Positions 1 to 8,177 of a stretch of DNA of 64,000 nt are shown here, in pieces (positions within the stretch are counted from its first letter, which is position 1; each line of letters begins with the position of its first letter). Source of the DNA: Quadrisphaera sp. INWT6 (GTDB lineage Bacteria > Actinomycetota > Actinomycetes > Actinomycetales > Quadrisphaeraceae); the NCBI RefSeq assembly GCF_015390235.1, contig NZ_VUOH01000002.1, positions 868,001 to 932,000 of the forward strand, written 5' to 3'. The position numbers and the translations under genes are program-made. A model generated the notes under the pieces. The model worked only from the letters and a program-made list of their open reading frames with translations. It did not search any database and was not told the origin of the DNA.

Positions 1-133
1 GGAGGGTGGTGGGGGCGCCGCCGGTGGGCTGCGGAGGACCGCTGCACCCGGTGGCCAGCACCGCGACCACCGCCAGGAGCGCCAGCCGCGCCCGCCGGCG
101 GCGGCGGGGCCCCGCGGTCGTGGTCGCGGTCAC
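1..133 (-). CDS. Secreted lipoprotein, N-terminal fragment
   Basis: Only the first 44 codons lie in the window. They start at GTG 133, which overlaps the holB stop as GTGA. The fragment reads as a lipoprotein signal peptide: an Arg-rich n-region, a hydrophobic stretch and the lipobox LATGC with Cys at about residue 30, followed by a Gly/Pro/Thr linker. The protein should be exported and lipid-anchored. In related actinobacteria the gene after holB often encodes an alpha/beta-hydrolase tripeptidyl aminopeptidase. That identity is inferred from position, because no catalytic part is visible here. Expression is probably coupled to holB. Confidence 0.6.
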   Translation of the reverse strand, partial: MTATTTAGPRRRRRARLALLAVVAVLATGCSGPPQPTGGAPTTL

Positions 134-1269
134 GGGCGCAGCGCCAGGGCCATCGCCTCGACCGCGAGGAGGGGGTTGACGTTGGCCGCGATCCGGGTGC
201 GCGCCCTGCCGACCGCGTCGAGGCGGGTGAGGGTCTGCTCGGGAGCCGACCGGCGCGCCATCGTCGCGACCTCGGTGGCCAGCTCGGCGTTGACCAGCTC
301 GACGGTGGCGCCCAGCTGCACCACGAGCACGTCGCGGTACAGGGAGGCCAGGTCGACCAGGGACCTGTCGAGCGCGTCGCGCTTGGACCGGGTGGCCCGC
401 TTCTTCTGGTCGTCCTCCAGGGCGCGCACCTGCGAGCGCAGCGCCGGCGGCAGCGCGCCGGCGGCCTCCGCCCCCAGCGAGCGCAGCAGCGCCGCGCGCT
501 CCGCGGCGTCGCGCTCCGCCGTGGCGGCGGCCGCCTCCTCCGACGCGACCTCGACCAGCTCGCCCGCGCGCACCACGGCATCCCCCACGCCCGTCACCTC
601 GAGCGCGAGCTGCAGCACCTGCCGGCGCCGCAGCCGAGCCCCCTCGTCACGCGCCAGGCGCCGCGCGAGGCCGACGTGGCTCTGCGCGGCGCGCGCCGCG
701 TGAGCCGCCATCGTCGGGTCGATCCCGTCGCGGCGCACCAGGAGCGCGGCGACGTCGTCGACGGACGGCACCCGCAGGCGCACCGGGCGGCAGCGCGACT
801 GGATCGTGGTGACCATGTCCTCGGGGCTGGGGGCGCACAGCAGCCAGACCGTGCGCGGCGGCGGCTCCTCGATCGACTTCAGGAGCGTGTTCGCGCTCTG
901 CTCGGTGAAGCGGTCGGCGTCCTCCACGAGCACCACCCTCCACGGTCCGGACGACGGACGGCGCGCGGCGCGCTGGACGAGCACGCGCACGTCGTCGACG
1001 CCGATGCTCAGCTTCTCCGTGGCGACGACCTGGACGTCGGCGTGGGTGCCCGCGAGCACCGTGCGGCAGGCGTGGCAGCGGCCGCAGCCGGGCTCGCCGA
1101 CCCGCTCGCACTGCAGGGCCGCGGCGAAGGCGCGCGCCGCGGTCGAGCGGCCCGACCCGGGCGGCCCGGTGAAGAGCCAGGCGTGGGTCATGGCCGTCGG
1201 GTCCTCGGCGGCGCCGCGCAGCTGGGCCACCACCTCGGGCTGGCCGGCGACGTCGTCCCAGACGCTCAC
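130..1269 (-). CDS. holB: DNA polymerase III subunit delta'
   Basis: Clamp-loader subunit of 379 aa that works with tau/gamma and delta to load the sliding clamp. It opens like the family (MSVWDDVAGQPEVVAQL) and has a P-loop-like GPPGSGRST at about residues 35-43. A zinc-type cysteine cluster (C-x8-C-x2-C-x2-C) follows, then VEDADRF and the sensor region TLLKSIEEPP. The GTG start at 1269 overlaps the tmk stop by four bases, and its own stop overlaps the next lipoprotein gene. It is therefore the middle gene of a coupled tmk-holB-lipoprotein unit. Length and motifs are normal for actinobacterial HolB. Confidence 0.93.
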   Translation of the reverse strand: MSVWDDVAGQPEVVAQLRGAAEDPTAMTHAWLFTGPPGSGRSTAARAFAAALQCERVGEPGCGRCHACRTVLAGTHADVQVVATEKLSIGVDDVRVLVQRAARRPSSGPWRVVLVEDADRFTEQSANTLLKSIEEPPPRTVWLLCAPSPEDMVTTIQSRCRPVRLRVPSVDDVAALLVRRDGIDPTMAAHAARAAQSHVGLARRLARDEGARLRRRQVLQLALEVTGVGDAVVRAGELVEVASEEAAAATAERDAAERAALLRSLGAEAAGALPPALRSQVRALEDDQKKRATRSKRDALDRSLVDLASLYRDVLVVQLGATVELVNAELATEVATMARRSAPEQTLTRLDAVGRARTRIAANVNPLLAVEAMALALRP

Positions 1270-3506
1270 CGGCCGGCGTCCCAGCCGTCGGCGGGGTCGT
1301 CGAGGGGCTGTGCCGGGGGCGCCGCGGGGGGCGCCGCGGGGGACGGCGCGGGGGACGGCGGCTGGGCTGGCGACTGGGCTGCCGGCTGCCCTGCCGACGG
1401 GGCCGCGACCGGCGTCGTGGCGTCCGCCGCCGGCCGCGGCCGGCGGCGCCGGTCGAGGTGCGGCGGGGGCGGCAGCAGCGGGTCGAGCCCCCCGCGCACC
1501 TGCTCCGCGACCGCCTCGGCGGGGGCGCCGGCGTCGACCACGAGGTAGCGGCGGCGGCTGCGCCGGGCGATCTCGCGGAACCGCTCGCGGACGGCGGCGT
1601 GGAACTCCGCCGGCTCACGCTCGAGGCGGTCGAGGTCGGACCCGAGCCGCGCGCGGGCGGCGGCCGGGTCGAGGTCGAGCAGGACGGTCACGTCGGGGAG
1701 CAGGTCCTCGGTGCCCCACATCGACAGCGAGGCGACCTCGTCGCCGTCGAGGTGGCGGCCCGCCCCCTGGTAGGCGACGGAGGAGTCGACGTAGCGGTCG
1801 GTGACCACCACCGCCCCCCGCGCCAGGGCGGGCCTGACGACGGTCGCCACGTGGTGGGCGCGGTCCGCCGCGTAGAGCAGGGCCTCCGCGCGGGGGGCCA
1901 CGTCACCGCCGTGCAGCAGCAGCTCGCGGATGCGCAGGCCGAGCTCGGTGGCACCGGGCTCGCGGGTGAGCACCACCTCGTGGCCCAGTGCGCGCAGGCG
2001 CTCGACGAGCAGCCGCGCCTGGGTGCTCTTGCCGGCGCCGTCGCCGCCCTCGAGGGCGACGAAGAAGCCGGGCCCGGAGCGGCGCCGCTCGGGGCGGGCG
2101 GTGGCGCGCAGCCGCCAGGCGCGGACGAGGTCGTCGCGCAGCGGGCCCGCGTGGCCGTCGTCGAGCACGCGGTAGGCGGCCAGCCCGATGCCGGTCGCGA
2201 GCACCGCCGCCACCAGCAGCGTCAGGGCGGCGCCGTTGTAGGTGATGCCGGCGGTGTCGGTGAACTCGATGCGGTGCGTGCCGAAGAGCGCCGCCAGCGC
2301 GGGCGCCAGGGCCAGGACGCCGACGAGCACCACGCGGGCCGAGGACTGCACGAAGGCGAAGGTGCGGCCGCGCACCTCGTCGGCCACCTCCAGGCCGAGC
2401 AGCGTGTAGCCGGTCACCCAGGCGATGCCGCCGCAGGCGCCGACCACCACGGACAGCGCCGCGACGATGACGATGTTGGGCACCAGCGCCAGCGGGAACA
2501 GGGCCAGGCCCGCCAGCACCAGGGAGAGCGCGAAGAGCCGCCAGCGCGGCAGCGCGGCCAGCACGCGCGGTCCCGTCCACATGCCGAGCGCCAGCCCGGT
2601 GAAGACGGCGGCGAACAGCACGCCGTAGCCGGGGTCTCCGGCGCCGAGGTCCTCCACGAAGGTCCGGGCGACGCCGATGACGAACCCGCCGGCCGCGAAG
2701 GCGCCGAGCATGCCCACCACGAGGCCGCGCACCAGGGGCGTCACCCACACGTAGCGCCAGCCGTCGACGATGCTCCGGCCCACGCCGAGCGGCTCCTCGC
2801 CGTCGTCGGTCGTCGCGGCGGTGGTGCGCGGGGGGATGACCAGGCCCGCCACCACCACGGCGGCCACCAGGTAGGTGACCCCGTTGCCGTACAGCGACAG
2901 CGAGACGCCGTCGAGGCCGCCGGGGAGCACGGGGTTGAGCAGCGACAGGCCGCTGAACAGGAGGGCGGCGACCGGGGCGGTGCCGTAGGTGACCACCAGC
3001 GTCAGCTGGTTGGCCGCCTCCAGGCTCCGGCGCGGCACGAGGTTGGGGACGGTGGCGTCCTTGGCGGGCGTCCAGAAGAGCCCGACGACCTCGATGAGGA
3101 CGGTCGCCACCAGCAGCCACCACAGCTCGCCGACGACCGGGACGGTGATGAACAGCAGGCCGCGCAGCACGTCGCCGACGACCATCGTGGTCTTGCGGTC
3201 CCACCGGTCGGCGACGACGCCGGCGAGCGGCCCGAACACGATGGCCGGGGCCAGGCGCAGCACGAGCACACCGGCCACCGCGAGGTTGGCGGCCGCGTAG
3301 TCCTCCAGACCACCGCCCTCCGCCGAGCCCCCGGACAGGCTGACCGCGAGCGCGGTGGTGGCGAGCAGGCCCAGCCAGTCACCCAGGCTCGAGAGCCCCA
3401 GGCACCACCAGAGCTGCCGGAACGGCTTGATGGCCAGCACGGCGCGCACGCCGTGGTCGGGCTCGACCTGCGCGGCGGCGCCGCCCGGCACCGCTGCGTC
3501 CGTCAC
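1266..3506 (-). CDS. tmk: MFS-type membrane protein fused to thymidylate kinase
   Basis: A 746-aa fusion. Residues ~1-460 form about 12 hydrophobic helices with major-facilitator character (RLAPAIVFGPLAGVVADRWDRK is a loop 2-3 type motif). Residues ~475-680 are a complete thymidylate kinase with P-loop EGGDGAGKST (about 483-492), REPGAT and TDRYVDSSVAYQG. The last ~65 residues are a Pro/Ala-rich tail. The kinase phosphorylates dTMP to dTDP; the membrane part has no known role. GTG 3506 is preferred over GTG 3572 because TACCCT lies exactly 6 bases upstream, as in other apparently leaderless genes here. A similar fusion is known in streptomycetes (SCO3542 region). The gene overlaps holB by GTGA. 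Confidence 0.9.
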   Translation of the reverse strand: MTDAAVPGGAAAQVEPDHGVRAVLAIKPFRQLWWCLGLSSLGDWLGLLATTALAVSLSGGSAEGGGLEDYAAANLAVAGVLVLRLAPAIVFGPLAGVVADRWDRKTTMVVGDVLRGLLFITVPVVGELWWLLVATVLIEVVGLFWTPAKDATVPNLVPRRSLEAANQLTLVVTYGTAPVAALLFSGLSLLNPVLPGGLDGVSLSLYGNGVTYLVAAVVVAGLVIPPRTTAATTDDGEEPLGVGRSIVDGWRYVWVTPLVRGLVVGMLGAFAAGGFVIGVARTFVEDLGAGDPGYGVLFAAVFTGLALGMWTGPRVLAALPRWRLFALSLVLAGLALFPLALVPNIVIVAALSVVVGACGGIAWVTGYTLLGLEVADEVRGRTFAFVQSSARVVLVGVLALAPALAALFGTHRIEFTDTAGITYNGAALTLLVAAVLATGIGLAAYRVLDDGHAGPLRDDLVRAWRLRATARPERRRSGPGFFVALEGGDGAGKSTQARLLVERLRALGHEVVLTREPGATELGLRIRELLLHGGDVAPRAEALLYAADRAHHVATVVRPALARGAVVVTDRYVDSSVAYQGAGRHLDGDEVASLSMWGTEDLLPDVTVLLDLDPAAARARLGSDLDRLEREPAEFHAAVRERFREIARRSRRRYLVVDAGAPAEAVAEQVRGGLDPLLPPPPHLDRRRRPRPAADATTPVAAPSAGQPAAQSPAQPPSPAPSPAAPPAAPPAQPLDDPADGWDAGR

Positions 3507-3512
3507 CGCAGC

Positions 3513-3518
3513 AGGGTA
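3513..3518 (-). promoter_or_regulatory. Candidate -10 of tmk (leaderless)
   Basis: TACCCT on the minus strand, followed by exactly 6 bases and then GTG 3506. Transcription would start at or within a base of the start codon. No -35 hexamer is recognisable. Confidence 0.5.
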
Positions 3519-3606
3519 GCCGCGCCGCCCGGCCCCAGCGGCACCGTCCACAGCCGGGACGCGCGCGGGCACCCCGTCGGCGGAGCCGGGCCGCCAGGAG
3601 CCGGGG

Positions 3607-3638
3607 GCGGTCAGGCGGTCAGGCGGTCAGGCGGTCAG
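3607..3638. repeat. Octamer tandem repeat at the end of rskA
   Basis: Four perfect head-to-tail copies of GCGGTCAG (CTGACCGC on the coding strand). The repeat contains the rskA stop codon in its third copy. Because the period is 8, the TGA falls in all three frames over successive copies, giving redundant stops. The same octamer is repeated just after the ponA2-like gene at 37568-37590. Confidence 0.9.
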
Positions 3639-4499
3639 GGGGTAGACGGCGACCGGGGTGGTGGTCGGGGCCTGGCTCCCACCGGCGGGCTCGAGGGTCA
3701 CCGCGACGGCGTCGGCGCCGTCCACGGCACCGGAGAGGACCGCGGCGGAGCCGGCGCCGGTGAAGGTCCCGGCGGGGCGGGCGTCTCCACCGGAGACGAA
3801 CCAGAGCTGCCAGGTGCGCCCCGAGGGGGCGTCCTCGACGCCGGTCGGCACGAGGACCGCCTCGCCCAGGGAGCGCGACACCATGACGCGGCTGCTCCCC
3901 CAGCCGTCGGCCCCGGCCTGGGCGTCGACCATCTGGGCGTCCGGCGCGCCGGCCACCTCGGTGATGGCCTGCGCCACCTGCTGGGCGGACTGCGCGTCGG
4001 CGCGCCACTGCAGCGCGGCGTACCCGGTGACGGCAGCACCGGCCACCACCACGGCCGCCGCGGCCGCGACCAGACCCTGCACCCACCGGCGCGGGGCCGT
4101 GCCGCGGGAGCGTCCGGGGCGGGGGGCGGGGCCGCTGGCGGCCCGGTCAGCGCCCTCGTGCTGCGCGCGGCGCCTGGCCAGCTCGTCGTCCGGAGCGGAC
4201 GGCGCGGTGAGGGCGGGCAGCTGGGGGACGTCGTCGAGCGCGGCCATCACCCGGGCGCGCAGGGCGGCCGACGACGGCTCGGCGGGCTCGTCGGCCACCG
4301 CAGCGGCCAGCGCCTCGCGCACCTCGACCAGCTCCTCCCGGCAGGTGACGCAGCTGTCGAGGTGGGCCTCAGCGGCCGCCACCTCCCCGGGCTCCAGGGC
4401 GTCGACCGCGTACAGGGGCGTCAGGGCGTGCGCACCGCCGTCGTACCCGTCCACGTCCCCTCCTCCGCTCGTCCCGTCCGCCCGACCCGTCTCCGTCAT
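3627..4499 (-). CDS. rskA: Anti-sigma-K factor (RskA family)
   Basis: Membrane anti-sigma factor of 290 aa. The cytosolic N-terminus has the anti-sigma zinc-finger pattern AEAHLDSCVTC at about residues 43-53. A basic linker follows, then one transmembrane helix (about 137-160), then an extracytoplasmic RskA domain containing WQLWFVSGG. It should hold SigK inactive at the membrane until regulated intramembrane proteolysis releases it. ATG 4499 overlaps the sigma-factor stop as ATGA, the usual layout for this pair. The last codons are built from the octamer repeat. It could equally be an RskA-like partner of another ECF sigma factor. Confidence 0.85.
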   Translation of the reverse strand: MTETGRADGTSGGGDVDGYDGGAHALTPLYAVDALEPGEVAAAEAHLDSCVTCREELVEVREALAAAVADEPAEPSSAALRARVMAALDDVPQLPALTAPSAPDDELARRRAQHEGADRAASGPAPRPGRSRGTAPRRWVQGLVAAAAAVVVAGAAVTGYAALQWRADAQSAQQVAQAITEVAGAPDAQMVDAQAGADGWGSSRVMVSRSLGEAVLVPTGVEDAPSGRTWQLWFVSGGDARPAGTFTGAGSAAVLSGAVDGADAVAVTLEPAGGSQAPTTTPVAVYPLTA

Positions 4500-5104
4500 G
4501 ATGCGCCCCCGGCCGCCGGTTCCCCGCGGGCCAGGTCACCGCGCAGCCGCTGCAGGCCGTCGCGCAGGCGCGTCTTCACCGTGGGCACCGGGACCCCGAG
4601 CTGCGCCGAGATCTCCGTGGACGTGCGCCCGCCCCAGTAGGCCATGACCACGGCCTCGCGCTGCAGCTCCGTCAGGCCCTTCAGGGCCTTGCGGACCCGG
4701 GCCTCGTCCTCGTGCTGGAGCACCTGCTCGGACACCTCGTCGTACTCGACGCGGCCCTCACCCGCGACCACGCGGTCCTCGCGGTCCTCGCGGGCGCGCA
4801 CCGAGCGCACCCTGTCGACGGCGCGGCGGTGCCCGATGGTGGTGGCCCAGGCCGCCACGGAGCCCGCGGACGGGTCGTAGCGCGCGGCCTGCCGCCAGAC
4901 CTCCAGCAGCACCTCCTGCGTGACCTCCTCGGCCATGGAGGGGTTGCGCAGCACCGCGCGCGTCACGGCCAGCACCTTGGGCGCGACGGCGTCGTAGACC
5001 TCGCCGAAGGCGTCGCGGTCTCCTGCGGCGACCCTGGCCATGGGTGCGGCCAGGGGGTCGACGGCGCGCTCGCGCTCCACACCGGTCCCACCTCCCCCGC
5101 TCAC
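4496..5104 (-). CDS. sigK: ECF RNA polymerase sigma factor, SigK-like
   Basis: A 202-aa sigma-70 family protein. Region 2 runs from about residue 25 (DAFGEVYDAVAPKVL) through VTQEVLLEVWRQAARYDP to WATTIGHRRAVDRVRS. Region 4 has LTELQREAVVMAYWGGRTSTEISAQLGV followed by the helix-turn-helix ending TVKTRLRDGLQRLR. Start GTG 5104 has GAGGTGG about 6 bases upstream. The gene is co-translated with rskA, so SigK is assigned from the RskA-type partner and the promoter-like sequence in front. SigL or another ECF type cannot be excluded. Autoregulation is suggested by the upstream hexamers. Confidence 0.78.
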   Translation of the reverse strand: MSGGGGTGVERERAVDPLAAPMARVAAGDRDAFGEVYDAVAPKVLAVTRAVLRNPSMAEEVTQEVLLEVWRQAARYDPSAGSVAAWATTIGHRRAVDRVRSVRAREDREDRVVAGEGRVEYDEVSEQVLQHEDEARVRKALKGLTELQREAVVMAYWGGRTSTEISAQLGVPVPTVKTRLRDGLQRLRGDLARGEPAAGGAS

Positions 5105-5131
5105 CGCGCCACCTCGGCGCTCCTAGGACGT

Positions 5132-5158
5132 GTTCGGTCCTGCGAGGGTCGTGGATGG
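5132..5158 (-). promoter_or_regulatory. Candidate SigK-type autoregulatory promoter
   Basis: On the minus strand CCATCC (5158-5153) is followed after 15 bases by CCGAAC (5137-5132), about 28 bases before the sigK start. These hexamers resemble the CCATCC / CCGAAT pair described for mycobacterial SigK promoters. The match is by eye, and the spacing is short for an ECF promoter. Confidence 0.45.
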
Positions 5159-5225
5159 GAGCCGTTCGGGTGGACCACGCTCGCGACCGTAACGGCTGGG
5201 CCCTCCTCGACGCGCGCGATGGTGA

Positions 5226-8048
5226 TCAGCTCTTGCGCGCCGCCCCGGCGCTCTTCGCCGCGGGCTTCTTGGCCGCCGGCTTGCGCGCCGCGGGCTTCTT
5301 CGCGCCCTTCGTGGCCGGGGCCTTGGCGCGCTTCTCCGCGAGCAGCTCCGCCGCGCGCTCGATCGTCACGGACTCGACGGAGTCGGCGGTGCGCAGCGTG
5401 GCGTTCGTCGTGCCGTCGGTGACGTAGGGGCCGAAGCGCCCCTCCTTGACGACGACGGGCGCGCCGCTCGCGGGGTCCGTGCCCAGCTCGCGCAGGGGCG
5501 CCGCCGCCGCGCGGCCGCCGCGGCCCCGCTTGGGCTCGGCGTACAGGGCGAGGGCCTGGTCGAGGGTGACGTCGAAGAGCTGGTCCTCGCTGGTCAGCGA
5601 CCGCGAGTCGGTGCCCTTCTTCAGGTACGGCCCGTAGCGGCCGTTCTGCGCGGTGATCTCCTCGCCCGTGGCGGGGTCGGTGCCCACCAGGCGCGGCAGC
5701 GACAGCAGGCGCAGCGCGTCGTCGAGGGTGACGGTCTGCAGCTGCATGCTCTTGAACAGCGACCCGGTGCGGGGCTTGGCGCTCTTGGGCGCGCCGTCCT
5801 CCAGCACCTCGGTGACGTACGGGCCGAAGCGGCCGGCGCGGACCACCACGGTGCGGCCGGTGGCCGGGTCGGTACCGAGCTCGCGGTCGCCGTCGCCGGC
5901 GGCCTCGAGCAGCTCGCGCGCCTTGGCGGGGGTGAGCTCGTCGGGGGCGAGGTCGTCGGGCACGGGAGCGCGCTGCGGGTCGGCACCCTCCGGGGAGCCC
6001 TCCGCGGGGGGCAGCTCCAGGTAGGGCCCGTAGCGCCCGACGCGCAGGGTGATGCCCTCGCCGACGTCCAGGGAGTTGATGCCGCGGGCGTCGATGTCGC
6101 CGAGGTCGTCGACCAGGGGCTTCAGGCCCACGCGCGCGCCCGGGGTCCCGGGGCCCGAGCCGGTGCCCGTGCCGCTGGCGGCCCCCGCACCGCCCTCGGC
6201 GCCGAAGTAGAACCGGCTCAGCCAGGCGCGGCGGTCCTCGGAGCCGCCGGCGATCCGGTCGAGGTCGTCCTCCATCTCGGCGGTGAAGTCGTAGTCGACG
6301 AGGTGGTCGAAGTGGTCCTCGAGCAGCCTGACCACCGCGAACGCCAGCCAGCTGGGCACCAGGGCGCTGCCCCGGCGCCAGACGTACCCGCGGTCGGAGA
6401 TGGTGGCGATCGTGGCGGCGTAGGTGGAGGGGCGGCCGATGCCGCGCTCCTCCAGCGCCTTCACCAGGCTCGCCTCGGTGTAGCGCGGCGGCGGGGAGGT
6501 CTCGTGGCCGTCAGCGGAGGCGTCGAGGACGTCGACGCGCTGGCCCTGGACCAGCTCGGGCAGGCGGCGCTCGGCGTCGCCGCCGCCGGAGTGGCGCTCC
6601 TCGTCGCGGCCCTCCTCGTAGGCGGCCAGGAAGCCGCGGAAGGTGATGACGGTGCCCGAGGTCGACAGCTCGACCTCGCGGGCACCGGCGCTCAGCGAGC
6701 CGGTGCCGGGCGCCACGGCGACGTCGCCGGCGAGGCGGACGGTGGCGGTGGAGCCGCGCGCGTCGGCCATCTGGCTGGCGACGGTGCGCTGCCAGATCAT
6801 CTCGTAGAGGCGGAACTCCTCGCCGCGCAGCTGGCCGGCGACCTGGGCGGGGGTGCGGAAGACGTCGCCCGAGGGGCGGATCGCCTCGTGGGCCTCCTGG
6901 GCGTTCTTGGCCTTGGAGGCGTAGGTGCGGGGCGCGGACGGCACGTACTCCGCGCCGTACAGCTCGGCGGCCTGCGAGCGCGCCGCGCTGACCGCCTGCT
7001 GCGACAGCGACACCGAGTCGGTGCGCATGTACGTGATCCAGCCGTTCTCGTACAGCGACTGGGCGGTGCGCATGGTCTGGCGGGCGGAGGAGCCGAGCTT
7101 GCGGCTGGCCTCCTGCTGCAGCGTGGACGTGGTGAACGGCGCCGCGGGCCTGCGGGTGTACGGCTTGGTCTCGAGCGAGCGCACCACGAGGGCGTCGGAG
7201 CCGGTGTCGCGCAGCGCGGAGGCGACGGCGGTGGCGGCGGCCTCGTCCAGGCGCACCAGCCCGGCGCCGAGGCCCGCGGCGCGCTCGGTGAGCTGGCCGC
7301 TGTCGGCGAAGTCGCGGCCCGTGGCCACGCGGGCGCCGTCGACGGCCACCAGGCGCGTGGTGAAGCGCTGGGAGGCCCCGGCGCCGGCCGGGGAGGTGCC
7401 GGCCTGGACGTCCCAGTACGACGCCGAGCGGAAGGCCATGCGCTCGCGCTCGCGCTCGACCACCATCCGGGTGGCGACCGACTGCACGCGGCCGGCGGAC
7501 AGGCCGGCGCGGACCTTGCGCCACAGCACCGGGGACACCTCGTAGCCGTACAGCCGGTCGAGGATGCGGCGGGTCTCCTGCGCGTCGACCATGTGCGCGT
7601 CGATGTCGCGGGTCGACTCCAGCGCCCGCTGGATGGCCTCGCGGGTGATCTCGTGGAAGACCATCCGCTTGACCGGGACCGTCGGCTGCAGCGTCTGCAG
7701 CAGGTGCCACGCGATGGCCTCGCCCTCGCGGTCCTCGTCGGTGGCGAGGTAGAGCTCGTCGGCCTCCTTGAGGGCCCGCTTGAGCTCGGTGACCTTCTTC
7801 TTCTTGTCGGCGTCGACCACGTAGTACGGCTCGAAGCCGTTGTCGACGTCGACGGCGAACTTGCCGAACGGGCCCTTCTTCATCTCCGCGGGCAGCTCCG
7901 AGGGCTGCGGCAGGTCGCGGATGTGGCCGACGCTGGCCTCGACCTCGTACCCGTCGCCCAGGTAGCTGGCGATGGTGCGCGCCTTGGCGGGCGACTCGAC
8001 GATGACGAGCCGGCGCACGGGCGCTGCGGAGGTGGAGCTTCGGGCCAC
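5226..8048 (-). CDS. topA: DNA topoisomerase I
   Basis: Type IA topoisomerase that relaxes negative supercoils. The TOPRIM domain begins at once (RRLVIVESPAKARTIASYLG) with the acidic motif ATDEDREGEAIAWHL. The catalytic tyrosine is in GWITYMRTDS at about residue 340. The C-terminal half carries several Topo_C-type repeats (GRYGPYLE, GRFGPYVT, GRYGPYLKK, GRFGPYVTD), and the protein ends in a Lys/Ala/Pro-rich tail typical of actinobacteria. GTG 8048 is chosen because GGAAGG lies about 11 bases upstream and homologues begin just before the TOPRIM strand. An in-frame GTG at 8123 would add 25 unconserved residues (965 aa) but has no visible ribosome-binding site. Confidence 0.94.
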   Translation of the reverse strand: MARSSTSAAPVRRLVIVESPAKARTIASYLGDGYEVEASVGHIRDLPQPSELPAEMKKGPFGKFAVDVDNGFEPYYVVDADKKKKVTELKRALKEADELYLATDEDREGEAIAWHLLQTLQPTVPVKRMVFHEITREAIQRALESTRDIDAHMVDAQETRRILDRLYGYEVSPVLWRKVRAGLSAGRVQSVATRMVVERERERMAFRSASYWDVQAGTSPAGAGASQRFTTRLVAVDGARVATGRDFADSGQLTERAAGLGAGLVRLDEAAATAVASALRDTGSDALVVRSLETKPYTRRPAAPFTTSTLQQEASRKLGSSARQTMRTAQSLYENGWITYMRTDSVSLSQQAVSAARSQAAELYGAEYVPSAPRTYASKAKNAQEAHEAIRPSGDVFRTPAQVAGQLRGEEFRLYEMIWQRTVASQMADARGSTATVRLAGDVAVAPGTGSLSAGAREVELSTSGTVITFRGFLAAYEEGRDEERHSGGGDAERRLPELVQGQRVDVLDASADGHETSPPPRYTEASLVKALEERGIGRPSTYAATIATISDRGYVWRRGSALVPSWLAFAVVRLLEDHFDHLVDYDFTAEMEDDLDRIAGGSEDRRAWLSRFYFGAEGGAGAASGTGTGSGPGTPGARVGLKPLVDDLGDIDARGINSLDVGEGITLRVGRYGPYLELPPAEGSPEGADPQRAPVPDDLAPDELTPAKARELLEAAGDGDRELGTDPATGRTVVVRAGRFGPYVTEVLEDGAPKSAKPRTGSLFKSMQLQTVTLDDALRLLSLPRLVGTDPATGEEITAQNGRYGPYLKKGTDSRSLTSEDQLFDVTLDQALALYAEPKRGRGGRAAAAPLRELGTDPASGAPVVVKEGRFGPYVTDGTTNATLRTADSVESVTIERAAELLAEKRAKAPATKGAKKPAARKPAAKKPAAKSAGAARKS

Positions 8049-8177
8049 GGACGGGCCTGCCTTCCGGGTGGGAGCGGTTCGGTTCGGGACGCGGGCGGCC
8101 GCGCTGGTCGAGCGCTGCGCCACGGCGAGTGTGCAGGACGCGGCGGCGGGGCGTGGGTCGGACGGGTCGTCCGGGCC

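Noticed and set aside
1458..4640. Very long open frame on the plus strand
   Set aside because: It runs antisense to the tmk fusion and rskA, has biased His/Gly/Arg composition and no family motif. High-GC shadow frames are common throughout this window (also 6303-9713).
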